Source of the DNA: Neurospora tetraspora
Lineage: Eukaryota; Ascomycota; Sordariomycetes; Sordariales; Sordariaceae
Assembly: GCF_033439725.1 (NCBI RefSeq)
Contig: NW_026944383.1
Span: 5,022,001 to 5,086,000 of the forward strand
Direction of reading: 5' to 3'
DNA: 64,000 nucleotides
The notes beneath the pieces were generated by a model. It searched no databases. It was not told the origin of the DNA and was given only the letters and a program-made list of their open reading frames with translations. A program made the position numbers and the translations under genes. Shown piece after piece: positions 1 through 12,638 of this stretch; position 1 is the stretch's first letter; the number at the start of each line of letters is the position of its first letter.

Positions 1-1230
1 AGGTATTTATATCCGTTGGTTCTTAATTAATTATAATACTTATAATAAAGTAAAATACTAGAAAAATTAGAGAAAAAACTTATTAAAACCTCTTCCTATC
101 CTAAATTAATTCTTTAAAGATATTTAAATAAATTTCATTACTAATTTCCCCCCTATAAGAAATTACATTAGCTTCCTCGTTATTAAAAATAAATTTAGTA
201 AATCGGTAATTTTAGAGCTAGTACCCTCTATAGAAGTAGAAATAATAGCGGAAACTTTCCTTAAATACTTTGTATAATATTATAAGTAGCTGCAATCTAT
301 TATTAATAATAAGGGTACTAACTAAATTAGCCGATTTTAAAAGTATTTTTATAATTTATTAGGTATTAGTTAATTTTTAAATATTATTTTTTACCCCTAA
401 ACCGACGGTAGCCCCGAAAGAATAAATTAGGAAGTATAAGCCTTCTTAGAAATTTTTATTAATTATACCCAAAACGATTGGGATTATTAAAAGCCAATAA
501 TATAATTAGTAATTAATAGCCGAATTAATACTTCTATTAGTATATTTCTATTCTTTATTACCTATAACTATTATCCGTAATCCTTAGTAGCTTTAGTAAT
601 TCCTTTAATAGAAGTAAATTTTAAAAATCCGTAGGCAAGAATTAAGGGTTTTATTACAATACTATAACAAATTACGGATCTATATTAAACAATTATAGTA
701 GTCTCCGTATAAGAGTAAAAGCGTTTCGTTAATTATAAGAGGTAATTAATTAAAAACTTTAAAATGAGGGATAAAATTTAGTTAAACCTTAAAAACTTTA
801 TTATAACGCGCTTTAAAAAGAAGCTCGATTAAATTTATATAAAATATATAATATTTAGAATTCTTAACCCTTTTATATAGAATTTTACGACTTCTCTTTA
901 AAAGTTTTTAATAAATTTTATATAAATTTATTTAAGAGGGTTTGCAATAACCTTTTACTGAGCCAAATTACTACCGATTCTTAATTATTAATTATTATAA
1001 TAAATAGGGAAAAGGAGTACTTCGTAAATAAAATCCTTTATTATATAATTAAAAGAGGTTGTAAAATAATTTTAATTAATTAATTTGGTTAAATATAATC
1101 ATTTTAGGAATTATTAAAAGAATTCGCTAATACGGTGGCTTTAAACTGTTTCGATGCGAAATATAGCCTAACTAATATTAATAATAAATTAATCGAATAT
1201 TTTAATATAAAATATACGAAGTAATAGAAA
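1..1230 (+). mobile_element. RIP-degraded Ty3/gypsy chromovirus fossil (3' part of pol)
   Basis: Very AT-rich sequence in which conceptual translation of the plus strand still resembles, in order, the core of a Ty3/gypsy integrase (about 290-600), the integrase C-terminal part (about 760-860) and a chromodomain-like tail (about 985-1180). That order is typical of fungal chromoviruses. The left end runs out of the window and the right end is not defined by a visible LTR. The element is thoroughly broken, with breaks too many to count, and the base pattern fits repeat-induced point mutation, so it is an old silenced copy. The family call rests on remembered domain patterns, not on a search. Confidence 0.7.
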
Positions 1231-2340
1231 TAGTAATAAAGGGAAAAAAAAGAGGGTAATAAATATCGATTTTAGATTTTTCTAACTTTTTTTTTAGTAT
1301 TTTACGCTTCTAGTTATTCTTAATTTCTATAGCTTCTAACTGCTTTTTAAATAATTCGAGGCGGGCTACTAATTCTACTATAATAAATTCCCTAGAAGGG
1401 AGGGCGGAAGTCGAGGGAACGGTTAGGGTAATAGGAGTGGTAAGGGTTAAGGAAATAGCGGCAATATTATTAGAAGCCGAAAAAAAGTAATTATATTCTC
1501 ATTTAAAAGTTTCGGTTAGCCGAAATTTATTTTTATTAAAGTAAATAAAATAGAAAAGACTTACGAAGAAATAGCGCTATTTTTATATAATTTAATAGTA
1601 TAGCATTAAATAATTATAATTTTACGGACGTATTCGAAGGTTTTATTTTTTTTTTACTAGAGGTCGCCGCTTCCTAAATTATAACGAATTTTTAAATTAA
1701 AAACGAAGCTTAATCATACTATTTACTATTATTATAATAGGCTATATATATTTAATTTCCAGGCTTAATATAATATTCGTATAGGACGTATAAGTACGAA
1801 ATATATAGGATTTTAGAGAAGTTATAATTTATTTAAAGAATAAGTAAGGTCAATAATTATTTTTTAAAATAGGAATAATAGGGAAGATTTATTAATAAAT
1901 ATTTAAATTTAATAAATTTAGGTTTTTTAAAACTAACGATAGGGTTTTTAGTACGTTCGTAACGGGTAGTAGCCTCTTAGGAAGAGGATTAGAAGTTGCG
2001 TAATAACGGCGAAGATAGGGCTTCGCTCTTAAACGGTTAAGACGGGAATAAAAATAGTTCGGATAAAATTAAGTAAAGTATTTACTTTCGTTAGGAAGAG
2101 TAAGCGAAAAATTAGTTAGGGGATAGTAATATTTATTTTAGTAATTTAAACGACGGTTAAAAAAAAAGAAAAAAAAAAGAGAAAGGGAAAAAAAGTCGGG
2201 GGAAGGGTTTTTATATATAATTCTAGAGGTACGTATATACGTACGCTACTACTTATTACCTATTGCCTTCGTCGGTCGAAATAGAAGGAACGAACGTATA
2301 GAGGGGTAGGAGGAGGGAGGAGGGAGGAGGGAGGTAATAT
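1231..2340. repeat. AT-rich RIP-like block, unclassified
   Basis: This continues the AT-rich, stop-dense composition of the fossil to its left, with scattered G/C-richer islands. No coding capacity is visible. It may be further parts of the same element (LTR or an adjoining copy) or a second degraded element. A purine-rich GGAGGAGGGAGG tract closes the block near 2310-2333. I could not identify a family. Confidence 0.55.
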
Positions 2341-3110
2341 TACAGGGTTAAAGCCTGGGCTATAGCGCTCTAATTATTGATTAGAGTTGTTATGAGGCGT
2401 TGTGGCTGTGTTTGTATAGCCCCTATTAAAACCTCGCATCTCCGGTGGAGCCGCCTCTTAGATAGAACTTTCCTTTTTTATAGAACCTCAATTAAATTAT
2501 ACGACCAGCACCTATATTAACCGTGCTGTCCCCATTACAATGCCCTAGTTAAGCAAATCCCTAATTTTATAGTTAAACCGTTAAAGGATATGCCCGCTAT
2601 TAACGAGAGTACAATTCTACTAGGGGATAAGGTATGTATTATTAGTATTAATAACCCTATACTGCTTGACTATATTAGAGAGGATGATGACGATAATAAC
2701 GACGATGACGACGGTAAGGATAGTGATAATGTAATAAATCCTAACTTCTCTTTTAGTTCTTTTTTTGATAATAAGGAGGAGGATAGGGAGGAGGAAGAGG
2801 AGGTGTCTAACCTAGAGCTCCCTACCTAGCTAAGAACCCTATTACCCTCCTCTGTCCTTATACCTAATACTATACTAGAAGGTAAAAAGGTAGTCCTATA
2901 CCAGAATATTATGTTACAAATTAGGGTATGGAAGAAAAAAAAGGTTGTAGAGGAGGTTGTATAAGGGGAAGGTACACTACTATGATAACTTCCCTTTGTT
3001 TACTTTTATATATATGGGGTAGTTTGTTTATATATAAAATTATTATATTTAAATTATTAGACCGATTGCTTTAAAAGCCATCGAGTTATAGCCGGATTAT
3101 TTCTGGTGTT
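2341..3110. other. Transition zone, less mutated AT-rich DNA
   Basis: Composition changes here from strongly AT-rich to mixed. A short open frame (2590-2829, plus, 79 codons) encodes an acidic, Asp/Glu-rich low-complexity peptide that resembles no family I know. It may be a remnant of a repeat. The sequence near 2390, which begins with TGTTATGAGG, looks like the start of an LTR, but no partner repeat lies in the window to prove it. Confidence 0.35.
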
Positions 3111-3152
3111 TAGATAGAAATGTCGATTTTTACGGGTAAAAGTATGCTAAGA

Positions 3153-3186
3153 CTGTCCGGCGATTTTGAGCTGTCCGGCGATTTTG
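3153..3186. repeat. Tandem 18-bp direct repeat at the edge of the AT-rich block
   Basis: The 16-base string CTGTCCGGCGATTTTG occurs at 3153-3168 and again at 3171-3186, an 18-bp period. It lies at the point where the RIP-like DNA gives way to normal unique sequence. It could be a transposon end or a chance duplication. Confidence 0.7.
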
Positions 3187-4312
3187 TGACCTACTCTCTG
3201 TAAGAGAGTGGGGATGGGTGAAAGAGGCCACCCTATTCCACGGGTACCCGACATTTATGGTAACGAAATTAGAATGAGATTGTTGGGGATTCACCATGAA
3301 AGAGATTCCAACTTCTTCCAACGTCCCGGCGTGACCCATCAGTCTGTCACTCCTCATGATGACCCAGCGAATTTGGCCAATATCCCAATCGGACACACCT
3401 CCCGCTATAATGGTTCACTATAAGCACTTGGGACAAGCGTTACACAGCCGTTTCGGAGACTTTTAAAACACACTTCACGGAAGATCTACCGCCACGTAGG
3501 TTGTTGGTGAATGTATGGATCTGTTCGGTTTTCCAATCACCACCGGACAAAACGCCGTTGCGTTGCGTCTCGACACTGCCGATCATTCCCCATCTCAAGC
3601 TTCCATGCTTTTGCAGAACAATTGGAGAAGAGATTCTTCACCCATCAGCTGACGGCTTTTGATACAAACTGTCGTGGCACGCGACAAATGTGCGATTGGT
3701 TAAGAAAGCCATCTAGCAGCATTGCCCAAACAGCAAGGCAGAATGGAAGCCAGTATCCTGGAATTGGCCAACTAAAAGACCAATTGTGTCAAAGCTACAT
3801 ACTGCAAGTGGGAAAACGTTACTCTTCAAAAGAACCAACAAGACAAGACGTGATGGTTTGGGTACGGGTAACAACGGTGTTGGTGAGTTTGGTGAGACAT
3901 GAGTCCTAGGTACCCACCAATGATACTAGGTAAGCAAGTCTATCCATTTACCCGTAGCCATACAAAAAGGAAAACCCTGTCCAACTGAACATAGGCGTTC
4001 AAGATCCCTCGAGTTCCAGTTGCAGAGATTGGTGAAAAGGGGGAAAACTTCAAGATAACAAAGAGAAGAATCACCAAGGCCAAGAACGGGTGTAACAAAA
4101 AGCCATCTAGCTACGTAGGTACTTGCCTGTCTACCCTCAAATCTACCTGGCTTGGGTAAATCCTGATTACATAGCGGTCCCCGGCAATATCAAAGCAGCA
4201 AAGTAGTAGCCTGCCGTGTACAAGGAGAGGCGGGATGAACTTGGGGGAACATACCACAATCGTCTTCATTACGGCGTGTTCTAGAAGCCAGTTGGAAGCA
4301 TCATTTCAAACC

Positions 4313-4401
4313 TACCCGTTGGGGATTGGAGGTCAGTTCCTGTCTGTTTACAGCAGAGTTGGGGAAACAGACAGGAACTGACCTCCAATCCCCAACGGGT
4401 A
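4313..4401. repeat. Perfect inverted repeat, 37-bp arms and 15-nt loop
   Basis: The left arm 4313-4349 and right arm 4365-4401 are exact reverse complements over 37 bases, separated by a 15-nt loop (4350-4364). The arms start TACCCGTTGGGGATTGG and end CAGTTCCTGTCTGTTT. An RNA from either strand would fold into a long perfect hairpin. No terminal target duplication is obvious, so a MITE is not supported. Other origins are a template-switch mutation, a small-RNA precursor or an assembly artefact. Confidence 0.9.
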
Positions 4402-5926
4402 ACATCCACATAGACTACCGATCATGCAGTACGTACCTACCCTTGGCTTCCCATGGGCACTACTCAGACGAGTGTCTACCAACAAACCGTCAAGATATAC
4501 CTTACATAATCAAAGTACGTACTACGTATCAGTAAAAGGGCAAGCGCCAAGACGGCAGGTCTACCGAACGGATTGTATGAACCTGGATATCGACAAGGAA
4601 GGGGGGTGCGGGATGAAGTCAGTCAGGGATGATGGCTTCTCTTCCATGACGGGCGGGAAGTACCTACCCTGCCATGTGAGAGATAGATGATGACCTTCCG
4701 CTGTGCCCTTCATCCAAGTTAAAACTCCATCTTAAATCGCCCCGTAGGTCGACAGAGCTACCTACCTTACCTACCTACCGGGCACAGACGGAGAACATCA
4801 GAAAAGGTTTTGATAGTTTCTATGATGTCTATAAACGCCATATCCCCAAGATTCCCGTCGGCATCAGGAACCCTTCCTTGAGCGTTTGTTAAGGTAACAA
4901 GGTAAGGAAAATCCACAGACGAGGGAGGGCGTTGTACCTAAGTAACGACCATCATAGCCTAGTGTAAGCTGTGATGAGAGCTCTGTGTCGGATTCTTCTT
5001 CTCACGAGCGATGACCTGGTCATCATCACACGTCCACTTAGGTACCCATGTTCCGGGGGCTATGTACGTACGTAGCGATCGTTAAGTACCTACCTACCTA
5101 CACACCTTCCATCAGGATTCTACCGGTAGGTAAACTTGTAATCAAAGTACCCGGTTATCATGTGTAAGCAACCATCTATCGGTTGCTAGTGACTGAAGAG
5201 GCCAGTCAGTACTGGTCAAATGGGAAAGCTTAATCTACCTACCTAGCTGCGCCTGTCTCGACTACCAAAGTGGTCGGTTCTCTCATCCGGATCATGAAAA
5301 TTGTTCATGGGACCGTTTCCTAACTGTAGGTAGTCAGTCTTTTATCAGCAGGTAGGTGTCAGTGTCGAGGGGTAGACTGGAGGTAGCAAGTAGGTGAAGA
5401 GGTCACGTCACGAACGGCTTCTGAGATTATGTCTACTACTATGTCTAGATCTCTTCACATCTTTCATACATGTATCACACATTCACTCACACTCTCCAGA
5501 GCCAGGTACCTACATCCTGACATATAATCCCTAACATAACCGCGTTAATGGCATCCATTATCGGGGCCTCCGCAGAACACGACACGACAATGACCCTTGA
5601 AGGAACGGGCATACTTAGTTCTAGGTAGGTGAACATGCAAATTCGCTGACTCGGACTTACCTACCTATCCACTCCTATCTGGGGCTGAAGCTGGGGGAGA
5701 AGTCATCCGAGAAAATTTGGTGTGTTATTTATACGTACATGTAAGTGATCATGGACTGACTGGAGAGCAGCTGGCCCTTTCTGTCCACAGTTGTTGGAAG
5801 AAGACAATAGTGCAGTGAGAATACAACAAACACATCGACTCGATCAACCTGATGGGGCAAAGGTGTAGCGTGTTAGCTCTGAGATCTTTTTGAGCCTACA
5901 TATTGACCTCTAACGTACCTATAGGG

Positions 5927-5949
5927 AAAAAAAAAAAAAAAAAAAAAAA
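5927..5949. repeat. Poly-A run (23 A)
   Basis: Uninterrupted run of 23 A in intergenic DNA. It may be slippage-derived or the tail of a retroposed copy, but nothing recognisable sits upstream. Confidence 0.8.
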
Positions 5950-8900
5950 GGAAAAAGATTTCTCAGTGTCTTCGGCTTTCTCATCATAGAGGCAGACCTT
6001 AGTGTTGTTTGATGAAGATAATGGATGGTGAGCTTACGTCGTTTTCATATCTGACCTCTCTTCACATGATTTGTGATGCGTGTTTTTTTTTTCATTTTCA
6101 TGTTTTTTTTTTTTTTTTTTTGAGAAGGGGGGGGGGGCTCTCCTGTTCTCTCCTTGTTTCTTCCTCCTTCTTTTCTCTTGCTTTTCTTCCCCCCTTTTAT
6201 CCCTTGATAATACCGAGATCCATCCTCCAACCTTCAGGTTTCCCTTCGGACATTTCTCGCCATGCTAGGTAAGGTAGTTTCCCGCAGACAGCTTAACAGC
6301 GTGATTCTTTCTGATTGATTTGGAACTTTTGGGAGAGGCCCCTATCGAACAGAATGACACATTCCGAGCACGCCCCCCTGAATTTCAAACATTGATCTGT
6401 CACCATCCAGGTCTTGTCCTACCTAAAGAAGCATGCTTTATCTGTTGTGAGTGAGCCTCAATCAAGTCATCGCTGCTGCTCAAGAGACACCATATGGACA
6501 GAGTCTTTCAAGACACTGATGTGTGGTGAAATTCTCTTCACCTCTAACACCTCCACTCGAAGAGAGCCCAACCGCATCCGGTGGTGGCGACACAAACAGC
6601 CACAATTCTCGTGACAGTGACAGAGAGGGAGGGCTCTTTGTGTGCACGGGGTGTTTCTTTTTTCCTTGAGGGAGGGACCAAATGATGTCAGCTTACGTTG
6701 TGGTAGTACTTTACTCGGGATAACGAACGGCGTGTTGTACATGGTACTACATATAGGTAATCTTCAACTTGCAATAAGAATTCCTGCTGGATGACGGCAG
6801 GAACGAACCTGACTAGGTATTATTTGATCTATCACAGCATTATATTGGCCCGTGTCAGACAGTATGTAAGTTGATGGTTAAGGCGAATAGTCAAACCTCC
6901 ACTGATTGACTCGCAGGATATTGTAATAGATAGTGGTGGCAGGTGTATAGTCGGGGTCAAGCATCTAGACAACTACCGAGAGGTATCCAACGCATGGGCA
7001 AGCTGACAGTATCACAGAAGACATCAGAGTTCTCTGGTCTGTACACTTCCACTTCGTCTGTGCTCAGCGGTGTGTTCCTCGAAGGAAGATAGACAAGATA
7101 GACCCCTGTGACTTCCACCAGCCGAGACTGGATTTGATACAACCTAATTCGGGGAGGTCTAGACAGATGAGGGATAAAGCCACAATGCTACATATATCTA
7201 AGGCTGTTATCGTCGAACCTCTTTTTGATACTATACGAAGATGCTACCCGACAATTTCTCCTCGAGCGGCTGTCAAGTGACAGGAGAAAAGTGAATGTTG
7301 AAAAGGGGTCTCAGAGGTCCTTTTGCGTCCTAGGTAGGTAATAACCCCCTCTGGGCCTTATAGCGTAGGTAGACGATGATGGACACCGTTGAGAACATAG
7401 AGGGGATATGTATCCCGGTTTCGGTTTCGGCATCGCTCAGATCTGAATTTCTGCAAGTTGACGCGGAGAGAGCACGATGAAAGAAAGCGGCGCAACCTGT
7501 GAGGTACGTACCATGGCCTAGCATGGCCGTACCTGACTGTGCCTGGCGCCTCTGTATGCACCCCACAAAGAAGAAGAAGTGCCTCCCTTGGATGTTGACC
7601 CCTTTTTTGACCGAATTTGATTTCTTTGCCCCCCTGTTCCCTATTGGCGGCTGATAAGAGAGAGGGAACAAAGGGAAAGGGTCTGGTCTTACGGGCTAGG
7701 ATTGGGCGGTGCAGGGGTCCCTTTTCAAGGGTCCAGGGGTATTTTTTACACTACGGGCAGGTATCACCAGTTCTGTCCCCCTGTAGGTTAGGTATAACCT
7801 CATGTCGACTGCTTGTCAACTCATCCTTTTCGGACTCGGGGACAAAGTACCTACCTACTGCATTGAAGGATTGTTTTCATGCAGGGACTTCACAGGTAAA
7901 AGTGAGTAAGTCTTGCGGCCTCCCGTCACGGCTTGCTTGAAGGGTCTCGAGGACATAGCGAAGAAACTAGGGACCTTTTTGGGTGCCGATATGCCAGCAG
8001 TCCTGTATGGTTCAAGTCCGACTCTGTACGTTCCCGAGTTTCTTGGGTATCAACGTAAAGCTGGCCTCTTTTTTTTTTTTTTTTTCAACGGAGGGTTTGA
8101 ACTTGAAACCGGCACATCATGTTACCGCGGTGAGAGCTTCACTGGACGGCCAGCAAAGCAGGACAGCTGTTAATCGCATTCGGCTGCTCCCCATTTCTTT
8201 CACGTGGAGTCAAGCAATGCGGGGAGATATCCAAGGAGGAAGCCAGTTGGTGATCTTTGATCTCGTAGGAAGGTGTTGAGTCGGGTGATGCGCGCGTGTT
8301 GAAACAGCAGCTCGGAGGGAGATGAATATCGTTCGGCTCGGATGGCTGGAGGAGCAAAGTAGTGTAGCACTCGGTAGTCTCGTCAAGATGGGGATCCCCA
8401 GTTTGGAAATGCTTAAGTGCTTCTTTTCATTGCGACCGGCAGCGGTTGTGGGGCCGACCACTCAGAGCTCGAGTTGACCACGACCGCTAGGGACCAAAGA
8501 CTTCGGGTTCATCCCGTCTTTCTTTCAACGCAAGGGACTCACGATATTGTTCTTACAGACGGGCATATATGTCAAGGCAGATGCTTCTCACATGGCATTG
8601 GATCAGACCATCTGAACGTCGTTCAAACAGACGGGCCGCCCATGTGAGAATGCAGTTGGGCGAAGTGCACCTGCAGTGGTGAGTGGCTCGATGGTCGATG
8701 GCCCGTTGATGGAACATTGATGCCCGGGGAATCCAGGGCGAGATGGATCATGCAGGCCAAGCGTGGAGATGATCCCAGAGGGGTTTAGTCGTCCTGGCCA
8801 AAGAGCCAACGACATGAGAGGGCGCGTCTTGGGGACATTTTGAAGATGCTTCAGTTGGGAATTTAATCTCATCAACTGACAAGAGAGATCGATTGTCTTT

Positions 8901-9000
8901 TTCTCCAAAGCTGTGCCTGGTCACCTGTCACTCTTTGCGCAAGTGGCCTGTGACTATCCGCTTCTCTACCTTATATTGCCGTGATCCGTGTACCGCGTTG

Positions 9001-10524
9001 GCCGCACTCAACTTGTCGTCGTGCACCAACACTGATTGTTTACTCTTTTTGAAATATCATTTCCATCCGTCCTGAACAGAAACAGGCAAGATAAGATAGA
9101 TTGAAGGGCGAAGCGAGACCCTTTGGCAATTTGGCTGGGGATTGCTCATTGCGCTCCTCTCACCCATCCCCACCGCCTCCACCTATCAAGTAACAGCCGG
9201 CACGGGAACCCTCGTCTGGCGGTTGCAATCTCCTTTTTCGGATCGCTCGCGGTCACTCTAGAGTGCAGAGACTACGGGAGGAAATAGCTCGCCGCCCACC
9301 TGCCCGCCTGCCCGCCTGCCCGCCCGAAGACGCTACTGCCACTGGACGCTGGACACTGGAAAGTCAAAATCGACCTCGCCAGCACGATCCCTTCGCTCCG
9401 GTCCTCCCTTTTTTCCTCTCCTTCTGTTCGCACTCCCGACTGCTTGTCACTGGACATCCACCCCCAAGGATCAATATTCGCACTCTCTTTGTGCTTGATC
9501 GCGTCCACGGCCTTGCATATACATCCCGCCGTACACAACTACAGTACCCTCCTTATACCTTTACCATTACCCGCGACACCGATCGATCCTGGCCGGTCGA
9601 CGAAAAAGAAGCATCTCAAGCTAATCACTCCTATTTTCGCTCCCTCTCTCGTCCATCCCAAACACCACCACCACTCTCAGCTCTGCAGCGAGCTTGCATC
9701 TTCTGCGCCGCCGGCTGCAGACAAAGCTCAGCCTCGAGCCCAGCGAGTCTCGCACTCCCATCGTCCGTCACCTTGCAGTTGTGTTGGTCAGCCGACCCGA
9801 GACCAAGTCCGCTTTTCGCAACCACCCCTCAAAGAAGAAGCCAACCGCCCGCCCGTGTCACACCACTGGGACCGATTCGGAAGCCCAGGGACGTCGGAAA
9901 CAACAGAGAGAAAGAACAGGAAGCGCGATCGAGCAGCAGCAATCCATCTGGGAAGCAGTGCTTGCATATTTGTATTCACTCAAGACCCCGCGCAATTGGG
10001 TTCGAAATTCAACGTCGAGCGCCAATTAACACAAAAACACACACCGGCTGTGGCAGCGTTGCGTCGCGTGGCGAAACACAGCCCTTCAAGACTCATCGTC
10101 CAGTCGGAACCCGCGGCCGTTGGCTGATTCAGGTTCCAAGGGACAAAAGAGATCGACCTGTTGGCTGCCTGCTCTTTTATATTTGGCCAGGCACAAACCG
10201 TCATCAACCACCACCCGGCAATTCGTTCATTCTGCAAAGCCAACTGCAGCTTCTTATCTGGTATGACGCGAGCCCACGGCACGGCAACCCAGAACCCCAA
10301 GACACTTTAAAGACCCGTATCACAGACCGCGCGTCCGCATCCCGCAGCACGCATCCGGAGCGATACGGCACCATACGGCACCTGCTCAGACAGCCAGACC
10401 AAAAACCAGCGTTGGTGGCCACAAACCAGGCAAACCAACCACCACCAGCATCAACACCAGACGGACGAACGTGCATACCTCTGCATTCCAGCAAATCCCC
10501 CTCAACACCCAAAGTTAGCCCATC
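9001..10524 (+). other. C/T-rich promoter and probable long leader of pal1
   Basis: This is a pyrimidine-rich stretch ending at the pal1 ATG, with a CCTGCCCG-type short repeat near 9300-9325 and many CCACC/CCAACC clusters. Such composition is common in long 5' leaders of filamentous fungi. Two frames stay open for a long way (9263-10660 and 9444-10127), but both are low-complexity Pro/Ser/Arg/Thr translations of C-rich DNA, and one runs through the pal1 start and first intron. I therefore treat them as non-coding or at most upstream open frames. The transcription start is not visible. Confidence 0.4.
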
Positions 10525-12638
10525 ATGGCGTTTTTCCAGTCGGAGCAGAATGGTGAGTGCCTGGTTCCCTTTTATATCTTTCACAAAGCACCCGACCCCT
10601 GGGCGATCTGCTTCCCCTTCTACCCCCTTCCCAAACACATGCCCCCTCGTTTGTGTTTAGCGGCCCCCCCTCAATTGCAGCAGAACAGAAACGGCCGATC
10701 CACCCATTGGCATGTTCTGAAGGTTGCCGCTTTTCCCACTTCCCAGTTTTTTGTCCATCTTTGTTCCATTGGGGGGTCCTGCCCGGCTGGTCTCTTGGCC
10801 GCCCTGGGCGCCACCTTATCAGTGCGCTCCGCCGTTGAGTCCGCTGTGTCATGTAGAGGAGATTGCTGTTTCATATCCCTATCACAGGCGTCACTCGCAT
10901 GCATGGTGCCGCTGCTCCTTTTTTTCCTTGATTGACGGCTTGCTGACGCTTTGGGGTTTCCCCCTGACCTGGGATTTAGATCAGCGGTCTGCTGGCTCTC
11001 TCAATTCAAACAATCCTTTCCGCAACCGTGGCTCTCCCACCACTTCAGGACCTGCCGTCTCTCCATTCGACGATCCCCCTCCGAGACCTACCTCGCGGAA
11101 CCCTTTTCTCGATATTGGAGCTGCCAACAACTCTCGTCCGACTCACCAAACCCACCGATCAGTTTCCGACACAATGTCTGGCTTTGGAAAGAGGTCGTCG
11201 TCCCCCACGGCCGAGGACATGTTTGTAGGTTGCCCCCAATCCTCCTACTCGCGGCTGTAACAAGTCACAAGCCCTCATTTGCTGGGTGTCATGGAGCCAG
11301 ATTGATGTCGTACCGGTTGATTGACATTTCTTTCATAGGGCTCCATCACGCTCGATGACAAGCCAGCTGGCTCAAGGCCGCCCCCGCCGCCGGCCGCCCG
11401 CCGACCTGTCCCTCCCTCAGCAGGACGTGAGAATGCCAAGCCCAGAGCACCTCCTCCCGCTCATCGCCCCTCTCGCTCTCAAGAGGAAGACTCTCGCTCC
11501 AGGAAGCCCCGTGGAACAGGAAACAGCGGCATACTCATCGACATCGATTCTCCCCCGCAGCAGCGAAGAACGGAGAGGCGTCCGCGCAGGAACTCGGATA
11601 CGTCTGTCCTCGAATTGACCGAGGATGAGAAGGAGAAGAGGGCCCGTGATGCCAGGCGGCGTGATCGTGAGCGTGAGCGTCGCCACCGTGAAAACAAGGA
11701 GAAGAAGCCTACCAACCGCAAGCTCGACATCATCGACCAGCTTGATGCCACAAGCATTTATGGAACCGGAAGTGAGTTATCCCAATTATAAGTCTGCTTT
11801 TCAGCGCTAACAGAAATGGTCAACAGTGTTCCATCACGATGGCCCATTCGATGCTCTTAACGCCCACCGGAACAAGAACGGAACTCGGCGTGCTCCTATG
11901 GAAGCCTTCCCTGAAGGCTCACTAAACAACAGTCTTGGTGGTCCTGGACCTTTGAACCCCCGACCCGATCATGCCACGTTCTTGGGTAATCACGACGAAG
12001 AGGCCTATAGAGAGTGGACAGTCAGGGACAAGAATCTTCCGTCCAAGAATGAGGTGCCCGTTTTCGACCCCACCTCCCGCGGCAGCGCTATGCACGGCGA
12101 CGAGTCCCTGGGACTTGGCACTTCGACTTTCTTGGAGGGCACACCGGCTGCGCGTACCGCGATCCAGCAACGCCAAGACGAGCTTGCTCAGGAGTTGACT
12201 ACCAACGGTCTGGCACGCAAGAAGTCCCTTGCCCACCGGATTCGCAACATCAACAAGGGCACCTCCCGTGAGCGGGAGTTCCAGTCTCTGAGCAAAATCA
12301 ACAGCTCGGATTACAATTACGCGAGGTCTCCCCCAGGCGACGGTGGTAGAACTTCTAACAGCAACAATACCCCCAACTCTGAGCGCAACCCCTTCTTTTC
12401 AGAATACGGCCAGGGGAAGGGAGGGGAGGAGGGCTTCAGCGTGCGGAAAACCGACAACAACAGCCCTAGAGGCAACATGGAGCGTCGGGCTACCACAGAT
12501 GCGGCCATGACCCTCGACGAAGGACAGGAAAAGCCAAGCGGTATTCTGGGCCGCATGAAGAGCTTGAAGGGCGGACGGAGGACCCGTCCGGCCCCTCCTG
12601 GCGCTGACGCTGGTCCCGTGCCCTCGCGATACGCGTAG
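10525..12638 (+). CDS. pal1: Pal1-family cell morphology / endocytic protein
   Basis: Four exons: 10525-10552, 10980-11224, 11339-11771 and 11827-12638, giving about 505 aa. The first intron is unusually long (427 bp) after a 28-nt first exon; the others are 114 and 55 bp. All junctions are GT-AG and keep frame. The Pal1 signature is clear: SPTAEDMFGSITLDDKPAG, then KLDIIDQLDATSIYG and FHHDGPFDALN. Three NPF tripeptides (in NNPFRN, RNPFLD and RNPFFS) are the kind bound by EH-domain endocytic adaptors. A basic Arg/Glu-rich segment precedes the core. In yeasts Pal1 acts at cortical endocytic sites and helps keep cylindrical cell shape; the same role is inferred here. The C-terminus is low complexity. 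Confidence 0.9.

Larger units (their letters stand above)
3111..9000. other. Gene-poor intergenic region (about 5.9 kb)
   Basis: No open frame here has the length, composition or splice-site pattern of a real gene; the frames are at most about 130 codons and look random. The stretch is rich in short TAGGTA/CCTACC motifs and homopolymer runs (poly-A 5927-5949; long T runs near 6103-6121 and 8070-8086; a G run near 6127-6136). It holds the perfect palindrome at 4313-4401. A non-coding RNA cannot be excluded. Confidence 0.55.

Noticed and set aside
9263-10660. A 465-codon open frame on the plus strand, overlapped by a 227-codon frame at 9444-10127
   Set aside because: Both arise because the DNA is C-rich and poor in stop triplets. 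The peptides are low complexity, without motifs, and the longer one runs through the pal1 start and into its first intron.
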